Assembly: GCF_010093065.1 (NCBI RefSeq)
Contig: NZ_CP048113.1
Span: forward strand, 434,001-498,000
Direction of reading: 5' to 3'
DNA: 64,000 nt
From: Chitinophaga agri
GTDB lineage: Bacteria; Bacteroidota; Bacteroidia; Chitinophagales; Chitinophagaceae
In this document: one piece after another, positions 46,358 to 54,371 of the stretch
Position numbering within the stretch: the stretch's first letter is position 1
How the letters are laid out: the number at the start of each line of letters is the position of its first letter
Translations under genes and position numbers: made by a program
Notes under the pieces: generated by a model
Told to the model about the DNA's origin: nothing
Databases searched by the model: none
What the model saw: the letters and a program-made list of their open reading frames with translations, nothing else

Positions 46358-47848
46358 TTACTTTTGCTTCGTGATCCAGATATGAGGTAGGAGCTCTTTG
46401 ATTCTGTTGATGGGATGGTCGTTAATGACCATTAAAACGTCCTTTAGCCAAAGGCTGGGATTAATGTTATGTAGTTTACAGGTTCCGATCAGGCTGTAGA
46501 GCATTGCAATTCGCTTTGCTGATTCATGGCTCCCGGCAAAGAGGTAATTCTTTCGGCCTATAACAGTCGCTCTTATAGATCTCTCAGCCGCGTTATTATC
46601 TGGATGTAGCTTTCCATCATACACGAAGGCACAGAGTTTATCCCAGCGTTTTATACTATAGGCAAGGGCTTTTCCTATCGGGCTTTGTGGAAGTACCTGC
46701 TTGTATTGGTCTTCCATCCAGCTTCCTAATTTCTTCAGTATAGGTAAGGAGTGCTTCTGTCTTGAAGCTGCTCGTTTTTCATTGTCGTGATTTAACGCCC
46801 TGCTATCGCGTTCAATCTGATAGACGAGCTGTAACTGTTCCAATACATATTCTGCTCTTTCTCGGTCGCTGTAAATAGCGTCAGAGAAGTACCTTCTTGC
46901 ATGAGCAAGACAGTGGATCAATGTTATATTATTGGTATCAACAATGCTATTATATGCAGAGTAAGCGTCTGTTTGCAGCGTACCATAAAAATCTTTCAGC
47001 ATTTCTGCGGGTCCTTCCCGGCCACGTCCGGGTTGATAATCAAAGACAAGCAGCTTGTTTATATTATCCTGATAGAGCCAGTAATACCCCCGATGAGTGC
47101 TACCTTTCTTATCCTTGTCGAGCACCGGTACCGATGTCTCATCAGCCTGCAAATAGTCAGCGTTGAGTACTTCTGTTACCAGCGCTCTGTAAATAGGAGT
47201 AATTAACGCAGCTGTCTTAGCAAAACCATCACTCAGCGTTGAGTATGGTAGCTTTATACCATCTCTTTCCAGACGTTGTTGCTGGCGATGCACGGGGAGA
47301 TGATCGCAGATCTTCTCAACAACCAGTTGAGCCAGTAAGCCTGGCCCCATCATCGATTTTGCAACTGGTAATGTTGGCAAAGGTCCAACAATAATTTTTG
47401 ACGACGTCTCATCCGCAGATGGGAGAAGGTACTTGTTACGGATGTAACGGACTACATAAATTTCAGCGGGTTTGTATTCCAGCACTTCAGTTTCAGTGGT
47501 GCCAATATGTTTACTACCAGCTGGTATATGGTCTGGATCTATAATTACATCTTCTCTTCGTAAGTGAGATGGTATGGTATGACGGCTATCTCTGGCTTGA
47601 GTCGCATCTTGTTTTACAACTTTCACATAAGTCACCTTCTTTGCATCTAACACGTTGCAAACAGCAGCAGATTGTTCTGTTGGAATATCGAGTGCCAGTT
47701 GATTCTTATCTGCGGGAATAAATCGCTCCTGACGAACTCCGAAAATCATCTTCTTGAGCTGATTCAATTCATGCTGCAGCTGCTCAACCTTGTTGATGGC
47801 AGACTCATAGAGCTGTTTGTAATCATTATCTTCTGCTGACGTACTCAT
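46358..47848 (-). CDS. tnpC: IS66-family transposase TnpC (copy C)
   Basis: Intact 496-residue DDE transposase. N-terminal coiled coil and zinc-binding region ('INKVEQLQHELNQLKKMIFG'), then the DDE domain with Asp in 'LQADETSVPVLD', Asp in 'LQTDAYSAYNS' and Glu in 'NNAAERSIRAT'. It differs from copy B by only a few residues (e.g. Ala for Ser near 'RDSRHTIPSH'), consistent with recent copying. Confidence 0.95.
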   Translation of the reverse strand: MSTSAEDNDYKQLYESAINKVEQLQHELNQLKKMIFGVRQERFIPADKNQLALDIPTEQSAAVCNVLDAKKVTYVKVVKQDATQARDSRHTIPSHLRREDVIIDPDHIPAGSKHIGTTETEVLEYKPAEIYVVRYIRNKYLLPSADETSSKIIVGPLPTLPVAKSMMGPGLLAQLVVEKICDHLPVHRQQQRLERDGIKLPYSTLSDGFAKTAALITPIYRALVTEVLNADYLQADETSVPVLDKDKKGSTHRGYYWLYQDNINKLLVFDYQPGRGREGPAEMLKDFYGTLQTDAYSAYNSIVDTNNITLIHCLAHARRYFSDAIYSDRERAEYVLEQLQLVYQIERDSRALNHDNEKRAASRQKHSLPILKKLGSWMEDQYKQVLPQSPIGKALAYSIKRWDKLCAFVYDGKLHPDNNAAERSIRATVIGRKNYLFAGSHESAKRIAMLYSLIGTCKLHNINPSLWLKDVLMVINDHPINRIKELLPHIWITKQK

Positions 47849-47897
47849 TGCAATTGCAATGTTATCACATGTAAATCAATTATTTGTTAGCGCGATG

Positions 47898-48254
47898 TTA
47901 ATGATCGGCAGATTGTCGAAAATACCGCCTGCGGTACTGGACTTTATCCATCTGAATGCCTTGCAGAATAAGCATCAATTGTGTAGAAGTAAGCGAAGAC
48001 TGTACCCCACCTGGTTTGGGAATCTCAAATGTTCCCTTCTCAAGCCGCTTGTAATAAATCGCAAATCCATCTTGCTGCCATTGAAGTAGCTTGATATGTG
48101 TAGCTCTGCGGTTAAAGAAAATATAGACATCCCCGGTTAAAGGATCCAAATGCATCTGTTGATTGACAATAGCCGCCAGTTTGTAAAAGCTACTACTTAT
48201 CATGATTGGCTGAGTATACAGAAAATACCTGCATGAGGACGAGAGTGCCAGCAT
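47898..48254 (-). CDS. tnpB: IS66-family accessory protein TnpB (copy C)
   Basis: 118 residues, nearly identical to copy B apart from a few residues ('QQMHLDPLTGD' against 'QQMPLDPLTGD'). Coupled directly to tnpA at 48255. Confidence 0.9.
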   Translation of the reverse strand: MLALSSSCRYFLYTQPIMISSSFYKLAAIVNQQMHLDPLTGDVYIFFNRRATHIKLLQWQQDGFAIYYKRLEKGTFEIPKPGGVQSSLTSTQLMLILQGIQMDKVQYRRRYFRQSADH

Positions 48255-48611
48255 TTATTTACTGTTTAGTAGCTCTTTTAGCATGTCTGTATTGACCGCC
48301 GAATGAAAAATTATCCTGTTACCTGATAAAGATATCACCTCCGCGAATGGAAGTGCAATATCTGGTATACTCGCCTTAGAAGGTGTCAGCTGAATGAAAT
48401 GTTTTCGTCTGGGAACTTTTGCAGGAGTGGCAAACTGCTTCCTCCAGTTCTTGAGCATGGAGACCGTGATTCCATGATTATCACAAAACACTTGCATCTT
48501 TACGTTTGACTGGCTCCATTGCATCGCGATATTCTTCTTCTCCGATATTGTAAATGAACGTATCGTGGAATTATTGGATGATTGCATACAGGGCATATTT
48601 AAACAACGCAA
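48255..48611 (-). CDS. tnpA: IS66-family accessory protein TnpA (copy C)
   Basis: 118 residues; the third copy of this protein in the window, with small differences near the N-terminus ('CMQSSNNSTIRS'). First gene of the element on the minus strand. Confidence 0.88.
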   Translation of the reverse strand: MRCLNMPCMQSSNNSTIRSFTISEKKNIAMQWSQSNVKMQVFCDNHGITVSMLKNWRKQFATPAKVPRRKHFIQLTPSKASIPDIALPFAEVISLSGNRIIFHSAVNTDMLKELLNSK

Positions 48612-49169
48612 ACATAAACCCTCAGACTTACATGCCGAAGATGCTGTCTACCGGAACCTTACTCTTAAACAACTACTTTGACAGTCCTAATTTTAGGTTT
48701 AAAAGATCGCTAGCGGATCAAGAATATAAGGCACTACAGTGCAAATCATTGGAGTTAGATCAATTGGCTAAGGACGTGTATTCCGATATTAAACGCGAAC
48801 TGGGTAATGAATGGAACGACTTACAATGGTATGATGCACTGCACTTTGATAAAATGGGAAGTGCAATATGTGATGTCCTTTTTTATAACGTAGGCACACT
48901 CCGTAATATAAACGAAAAACAACAAAAAAGATTGATTAAACTAGCTGAACTTGGATTTACAAATTATGCAGATCAGCTGTGTACTTCCTTAGGACTTCCT
49001 TTTGATCATCCGAAAGAGTTCCAGGATCCGGCTGTGGTAGAGGCTTTTTTTAATCCTTCCGTTCGGCAAGATGGCTAAAATATCAGATTAAATCACAACT
49101 TCTTAACCCAATTGTAGGAGCAGATAATAATTCATCATTATCATCACAAAGGCTAGATGTTTGATGATT

Positions 49170-51641
49170 TCAACTTACTCGAATATTAGGGTCTCCAAAT
49201 AAATGTAGACATGCCCATGCTGGAGGACTAGGATATCTATCATATACCCTTTTATTAGCGTTAAATACCGCTTTGTCTATTGTCAATCCTTTATCCATGC
49301 ATTCCAAGAACTCAGGAAGCCAATAACGCGGTATCGTGACATCTAATGCCCATACAGGAGCTATAATTGCGCCGTATCCCTTTGACATAAAAGTTTTTAT
49401 TAAAGAAGTTATGCTATTTCGAAACATTTCTAAATCCATAGATCCAGAATGGCAAACGAAGAAAATTAATATTTTTCCGCTCCCTATAATTTCGTTGAGA
49501 TTATGGGTCAGCTCTCCATTTTGATAAAAGACTTGAGTTTCTGAAATATTTTCTCCCCCATGAGAACATATAATATTAATGTCAGAACATAACGGAGCCT
49601 TTACCATTTTTGAGGTGTGAATATTAAACTTATGCTCATGAAGGGTATCTTCTATATTGCTAAATAAATAGTTTAAAGCCCAATCCCCGCTTTCAATTGG
49701 CACCCATATTGATCTTGAATACTCTTTTGTTAGTTTAAAACTTCCTTTGTTTTCTAAGTACCATTCCGTTGATAGAATGTTAGTTGTAGGATACTTTAAT
49801 GAAACAAAGTCATAGTTAGCATCGAGATATAAATTATGAGGAAACCGTGATAGAATCATATCAATTACTAAATATACAGCAGAGGTCTCAGATATAAGTT
49901 GAATAGATATTGGCTTTATTTTATTTATTATGTCTTCCGACTGAGATAAGTATTCTTCTGGAAGAACTTCGCGCACTGAACCGAATTTATCTTTGACAGT
50001 ATCTTCGAATTTTAGAGTACTACGAAATCTTGAGTCAGAAAGCTGGTTAACCATTTCTACGGTCCAAGCCAAATCGAAGAAAAAGAACTGCCTGTTAAAT
50101 AGCGATAGTTGAACTAGAGCACCCTCGGATACACCAATCCAGATAATACAGCCATTATCATTATCTGAAAGCTCATTAGATAATTGGATAGAATCTTCGT
50201 ATACAGAATAAATAAAATCTTCAAGGTTTGGTAGCTTCAGTGGTAGTTCGTATTCATTTTTTTGATTTTTAAAGACAAGACTGTAATCAGACTTTACAAG
50301 CATCGCCAATAAGAATCCCGAAAAATCCTTATTTCTGGCACTGGACTCAATGAGGCGAGTTGAAATATTTAATGCCATTTTATTGTCATATACAAAGTCT
50401 TTGGCGTTTCTTGTTTCCAGTAGTTTTATTAGAGATTCTCGTAGATATTTTTTTAGATCCGGGCCACCTTCAATAACATCCTTTTGTCGTTTTATCTTTT
50501 CTTCTGGTACTATTTGCTCAAAAACTGAGAGGTAAAATCCTAACCCATCAGAGCTAAAGTTAGCATTAGGATAGACACGTCTAATATTATAGAGAAGTAA
50601 CAGCCAGGGTATAGTATCATTTACATCACCATTTAAATGATATTCTCTAAACTGATTTAAGTAATCTAATAATACCTCAGGTAGTTTTTCATCAGAAGTC
50701 AATAATAAACTGGTGAAATAGGTTTGTTTGATTCTATGTCCCTCGTCTTCATCGATATGAATCTTGGGGGGAAATAAGCTATATATAACCTTCACCCACC
50801 TATGAAGGCCAACATTTCTGAAGAATTTCATAGACTGCCACAGAAAAGTGGTTATATACTTTTCTTTAATTGAATTTTTCTTGCTAAGAACGGCCCCTAA
50901 ACTGAGATTTGCGTATAATAATGCTGCATGTATGCTATTTGTATTAGAATAGAACCAATAAGCGTTATAAAACCCCCATTCAGGTAGGTGATCTTTAAAA
51001 GATGCGAGAATAACTTCTTCTGCTATATCTCGCCCCGCTTGAAAATATTCGGAAGTTGATAATCTATCGAACAACATGCTTATTATGAAATAAAACAATT
51101 CGACATTCCCAAGCGATAGAAGGAGTGATCTAGTTGCCGTTAGATTTAAAAGGTTATCTTTGATTAACTCCTCGTCCCAGTTTAAATTCTCTGCATCTTT
51201 TTGAAATTTTAGAATTGAAGTTATAACGGCGTCCTGTTTCTCTTCTAAGGAGAGCGTATTGAAGTCAATATTTGCTTCTGAAAGCCTCAATTGATTATCT
51301 TCCTTGAGTGCCGTCTCAATAGACAAAAAAAACTTTTTCAGAAAACTATCGCCCGTTGATTTTTCCATTATTGAGAGATCTAATTGTTCGAACTTTCCCA
51401 ACAATATTTTTTTTAATTGGGCTACTAGGGTATCAATTCCAATAACAGTGGAAACATGACTATTTTCCTCCAATATTGTTAATATATAGGGACTGACATT
51501 TCTATAATTGTTGTAGTCATTACATTGATACAAGATTATAGTTTCATAAAGATTCATCAATTCATCTAAATTATCATAGTTCCCGTTAATACTGTCTAGT
51601 GTTATATTTCTATGAAATGTTTCAAGTATATTCTTTATCAT
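49170..51641 (-). CDS. CHAT-domain protease-like protein
   Basis: An 823-residue soluble protein. The first ~560 residues are helical and irregularly TPR-like with no recognised enzyme motif. The C-terminal ~170 residues form a CHAT caspase-like domain: catalytic His-694 in 'DINIICSHGGENIS', catalytic Cys-730 in 'KILIFFVCHSGSMD', then 'GYGAIIAPVWALDVTI' and a closing 'PPAWACLHLFGDPNI', the usual CHAT ending. It lies 54 bases downstream of the nuclease gene on the same strand and is AT-rich like it. CHAT proteases act in several bacterial defence and cell-death systems, where a sensor activates cleavage; the link here is inference. Confidence 0.8.
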   Translation of the reverse strand: MIKNILETFHRNITLDSINGNYDNLDELMNLYETIILYQCNDYNNYRNVSPYILTILEENSHVSTVIGIDTLVAQLKKILLGKFEQLDLSIMEKSTGDSFLKKFFLSIETALKEDNQLRLSEANIDFNTLSLEEKQDAVITSILKFQKDAENLNWDEELIKDNLLNLTATRSLLLSLGNVELFYFIISMLFDRLSTSEYFQAGRDIAEEVILASFKDHLPEWGFYNAYWFYSNTNSIHAALLYANLSLGAVLSKKNSIKEKYITTFLWQSMKFFRNVGLHRWVKVIYSLFPPKIHIDEDEGHRIKQTYFTSLLLTSDEKLPEVLLDYLNQFREYHLNGDVNDTIPWLLLLYNIRRVYPNANFSSDGLGFYLSVFEQIVPEEKIKRQKDVIEGGPDLKKYLRESLIKLLETRNAKDFVYDNKMALNISTRLIESSARNKDFSGFLLAMLVKSDYSLVFKNQKNEYELPLKLPNLEDFIYSVYEDSIQLSNELSDNDNGCIIWIGVSEGALVQLSLFNRQFFFFDLAWTVEMVNQLSDSRFRSTLKFEDTVKDKFGSVREVLPEEYLSQSEDIINKIKPISIQLISETSAVYLVIDMILSRFPHNLYLDANYDFVSLKYPTTNILSTEWYLENKGSFKLTKEYSRSIWVPIESGDWALNYLFSNIEDTLHEHKFNIHTSKMVKAPLCSDINIICSHGGENISETQVFYQNGELTHNLNEIIGSGKILIFFVCHSGSMDLEMFRNSITSLIKTFMSKGYGAIIAPVWALDVTIPRYWLPEFLECMDKGLTIDKAVFNANKRVYDRYPSPPAWACLHLFGDPNIRVS

Positions 51642-51695
51642 AACGGATGAATTTATGTTGTCGAATTTTACGAAAATTCGAAATTACAAAAAAGG

Positions 51696-53429
51696 TTAAA
51701 TGGAAAGATTTTCAGCGCCTTTAGCCTGTTCCCCAAAACCGAAATCTGTAGCCACCTCTTCAAAATAATTCATCGGGTTACCAGTCGGGTAGGTCTGTTC
51801 CATAAAGCGCATGAAAGAAAATTGTGCGGTAAGATAGGTCCAGGGGTTAGCTTTTTTAATAGCATCTTTTAATTCCTTCTTTTTACGATCATGGTACTCA
51901 GTAATTCTGTCTCGTAAGAAAAAGCGTTCAGATTTTAACCCTGGGTAATATCTAATAAAGAAATGTAGATGAATCAGTGTAAGTGGATGAATTTTTATGA
52001 AGGAAGATCGGTCATCCAAAATGATAGAATCAAATTGTTCATCAAGAAAAGTATTGACTCCTGAAATATCAAGGGATGGCTCTGTGTAGACAATTACAGG
52101 AAATATTCTGAATTTTCTGCCGACTGACTTGAGATAACGGATTTGATTTCTTAGCTGATATATACCCTTATTTTTTTCTCCTGCTAATTTCTTTTCACTG
52201 GCGAAATGGTCATATAGGAATTGCTCGAACCCTGTCGTATCGGCTCTATCCACTACCGTTCCATGTATTCTGGCAGATTTCACTTCAATGACAAATACAT
52301 CTTTGTTATTTTGCATTATTAGAATGTCGGGATATTGGGGATCATCTTTATCTGTCTTGATTCTGTCGTGCCGATGCATGAATATTTGCCTGACCAACTG
52401 AAGCGTTATATACTCCTCAAAAAAATGTTTTCCGATTATCCCTAGGTACTCGTTGTAATTTTTTATACCATGATTTTTCCTCAATGAGGTGACTTTATAA
52501 AAATAATAAATGAGACTGATATCGGTTAAATTCGAGAAGAAATCAAAATCGAGTACAGCTACCCCTTCCGAAAAACGGTAAAAGGGCTGGTTGATCAGAG
52601 CAAAGGCCTCGCCGGAAAAAGCGCTGGCAGGTACGGCAGTAGGATCATAGATAAAAGGTTCGAGCACGCGTTCCAAAGTCTCATCGACTATGCAATATCG
52701 AGGCTGCCTATCCTGTTCATAGCCGGTATAAGAAGATATAATAGTTTGCAGGAACACGAAATAAAAATTATAGGGAGACGCTACACCGAATGCATCGGCA
52801 AATTCATTTAAAAGGGTTTCGCCATATCGCTCTCCCACAAAACGAAAGAATAAAAAAGCCTTGAATGCATTAACTCCATACATGTTGATTTTCTTCCTGG
52901 CGAATTCCTGCTGAAATAGTTCCATCTTCCACAGGTGAGTTATTGACAATAAATTTTTATTATCTGCACGGTTGTAATAAGTGTCATTAATGGCAAGGAC
53001 TGCATCGAACAACTCCATTTGCAAGAGCGCCTCCCCCTCTTCATTGATCCTGTCCTGATCATTTATTGGCCTGTAATGGGCGATAAGTTTCGCCATAAGG
53101 CTAACAATAGCCTGCGAAGTAAAGATAGCAGCATGCCTCCCTTCCTGAGTCAAGCGTATTTTGATCAACCGTTCATAGATCGATCTGTTCATTCTGTTAA
53201 ATACAAGGCGGAATGTGTCGTGATCAATTTGATTGGGGGTACCGTCGCTCTCAAAGATAATCGCATTTATTCTTGAAAGCATGATAATCAACACGTCTGT
53301 AGGGTATTTTAAAAGCTGTTCAATTGGATCTATAGGCTTGACCCTGTTGTAAAACTGGCGATAATCCAACACTCCAAATATGGTGAACGTATGGTTTTGG
53401 GCTCTGGAATACGGCTTAATGTTTTTCAT
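51696..53429 (-). CDS. PD-(D/E)XK nuclease-domain protein, cassette with CHAT protein
   Basis: A 577-residue soluble protein. Residues 1-340 are helical with aromatic-rich segments ('FRFVGERYGETLLNEFADAF') and no known domain. The nuclease core follows: Asp-368 in 'QYPDILIMQNN' and Glu-382/Lys-384 in 'DVFVIEVKSARI', matching PD-(D/E)XK spacing. 'FRIFPVIVYTEPSLDI' after it fits the next strand of the fold. It is upstream of the CHAT gene by 54 bases, so the two should be one operon. No methylase or helicase is adjacent. Confidence 0.75.
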   Translation of the reverse strand: MKNIKPYSRAQNHTFTIFGVLDYRQFYNRVKPIDPIEQLLKYPTDVLIIMLSRINAIIFESDGTPNQIDHDTFRLVFNRMNRSIYERLIKIRLTQEGRHAAIFTSQAIVSLMAKLIAHYRPINDQDRINEEGEALLQMELFDAVLAINDTYYNRADNKNLLSITHLWKMELFQQEFARKKINMYGVNAFKAFLFFRFVGERYGETLLNEFADAFGVASPYNFYFVFLQTIISSYTGYEQDRQPRYCIVDETLERVLEPFIYDPTAVPASAFSGEAFALINQPFYRFSEGVAVLDFDFFSNLTDISLIYYFYKVTSLRKNHGIKNYNEYLGIIGKHFFEEYITLQLVRQIFMHRHDRIKTDKDDPQYPDILIMQNNKDVFVIEVKSARIHGTVVDRADTTGFEQFLYDHFASEKKLAGEKNKGIYQLRNQIRYLKSVGRKFRIFPVIVYTEPSLDISGVNTFLDEQFDSIILDDRSSFIKIHPLTLIHLHFFIRYYPGLKSERFFLRDRITEYHDRKKKELKDAIKKANPWTYLTAQFSFMRFMEQTYPTGNPMNYFEEVATDFGFGEQAKGAENLSI

Positions 53430-53498
53430 ATAATGTATAGTGTAATGCGTTAAACCATACCATAAGATATCGTATAGTTTGTCAACCAGGTAAAGAAA

Positions 53499-53633
53499 AT
53501 GAGCCGGGGAATGAAGACTTCTATTTCAATTCAAGGAAGCAAAATTAGAAAGCCTAATTCAGAAGACCCCCATAATTTAAATCATGAAATCTCTGACTGG
53601 ATTTCTACGGTAAATGATGACACTTTTAAGTAA
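53499..53633 (+). CDS. Possible small ORF divergent from the nuclease gene
   Basis: A 44-residue frame from the ATG at 53499 ('MSRGMKTSISIQGSKIRKPN') preceded by AAAGAAA. It has no recognised family and lies within an otherwise non-coding stretch, so it may be chance or a truncated gene. Confidence 0.3.
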   Translation: MSRGMKTSISIQGSKIRKPNSEDPHNLNHEISDWISTVNDDTFK

Positions 53634-53781
53634 ACAGGGTAAATATAGAACATCGGAGTTCGAAGAGAGGTCGATATTCTACGTTTAAAATTCTCAATTT
53701 CGTACAAATCTCCAACATTTCAACCAGAGCCGGAAATAATCCGTTATTCGCGCTCGTTGCGGATCTAATGAGTACTTCCTA

Positions 53782-53849
53782 CAAAAAAAGCCCGACTTCT
53801 ATTCCAAGCCAGGTTTTTGTGCCCCTAAACTATGGGAAACTTGAACCAG
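53782..53849. repeat. tRNA-Lys 3'-end relic C
   Basis: An imperfect hairpin-like stretch with an A-run is followed by GTGCCCCTAAACTATGGGAAACTTGAACC. The continuation (CAGATTGTTGATTATTTAAC) aligns with the continuation after relic A, so A and C share more than the tRNA-like core. Confidence 0.55.
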
Positions 53850-54008
53850 ATTGTTGATTATTTAACGCAATTATGCGATATGGAGTTTAATAGACAACGA
53901 ATATAGAAAACGAGGAGCTAAGTTAGGAAGTTAATGAGAATCTCATATTAAATAGGCTTAATCAAATACAATCTACTTTAATTATAAGTGGAATTTTGCC
54001 CAATTAGA

Positions 54009-54049
54009 TATCGCAAATTAAAAAGAACCCGGCCGGGACTCGAACCCGC
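54009..54049 (-). repeat. 3' fragment of a second tRNA
   Basis: On the minus strand GCGGGTTCGAGTCCCGGC is a complete T-arm followed by an acceptor 3' half CGGGTTC and a T-run. The rest of the tRNA is missing. It differs from tRNA-Lys, so it is a relic of another tRNA gene or of an element that integrated into one. Confidence 0.6.
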
Positions 54050-54094
54050 TTGAAGGTTGATAATGAAGATAATGCATGAAATGCTAGAAAACAA

Positions 54095-54126
54095 AAACGC
54101 TCCAAGTCTTTGAACTTGAAGCGTTT
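54095..54126 (-). terminator. Terminator of tRNA-Lys
   Basis: Minus-strand stem AAACGCTTCAAGT / ACTTGGAGCGTTT with one G-U pair, followed by a T-rich stretch, 9 bases after the tRNA 3' end. Confidence 0.8.
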
Positions 54127-54135
54127 AATTTCCAG

Positions 54136-54208
54136 TGATCCCGCTGGGACTCGAACCCAGGACCCATACATTAAAAGTGTATTGCTCTACCAACTGAGCT
54201 ACGGAATC
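54136..54208 (-). tRNA. tRNA-Lys (anticodon UUU)
   Basis: 73 nt. Acceptor stem GATTCCG / CGGGATC with discriminator A; D-arm AGCTCAGTTGGTAGAGC; anticodon stem ATACA / TGTAT around loop CTTTTAA (anticodon TTT at 34-36); T-arm CCTGGGTTCGAGTCCCAG. The CCA is not encoded. Elements seem to have used its 3' end for integration. Confidence 0.95.
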
Positions 54209-54324
54209 ATTCCCTAAGGGAGCGCAAAGGTAATAAAATGATTTAAAAAACAAAATATATTCCTAAAATTTCTAACCTGCCAGATGTATTCAACTAAAAG
54301 GCATTTTATACAAACAAAAAAAAA

Positions 54325-54350
54325 TGAGGCTGACCATTACAGTCAGCCCC
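54325..54350 (-). terminator. Terminator of the TonB-dependent receptor
   Basis: Stem GGCTGAC / GTCAGCC (54328-54334 and 54342-54348). On the minus strand it is followed by CATTTTTTTTTTG, 24 bases after the receptor stop. Confidence 0.85.
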
Positions 54351-54371
54351 TGATATCCCGGATGTATATCA

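Larger units (their letters stand above)
46313..48662 (-). mobile_element. IS66-type element, copy C, complete
   Basis: 2350 bp in the opposite orientation to copy B, about 337 bases away. Ends match those of copy B. Flanked by the 8-bp duplication TCTTAAAC (46305-46312 and 48663-48670). All three genes are open. Confidence 0.95.
41632..49078 (+). pseudogene. Hypothetical gene split by two IS66 insertions (295 codons when rebuilt)
   Basis: Three pieces, 41632-41782, 45984-46312 and 48671-49078, join in one frame once both elements and one copy of each 8-bp duplication are removed: 151 + 329 + 408 = 888 bases, 295 codons plus stop, with no frameshift or internal stop. Start is GTG at 41632. 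The product begins 'MSNIIIDRIKENHLAPSSEF' and ends 'VVEAFFNPSVRQDG'; mostly helical, no signal peptide, no family recognised. The 84-base spacing from the HsdR-N-like gene suggests one operon. The clean frame shows it was intact until the recent insertions. Confidence 0.85.
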
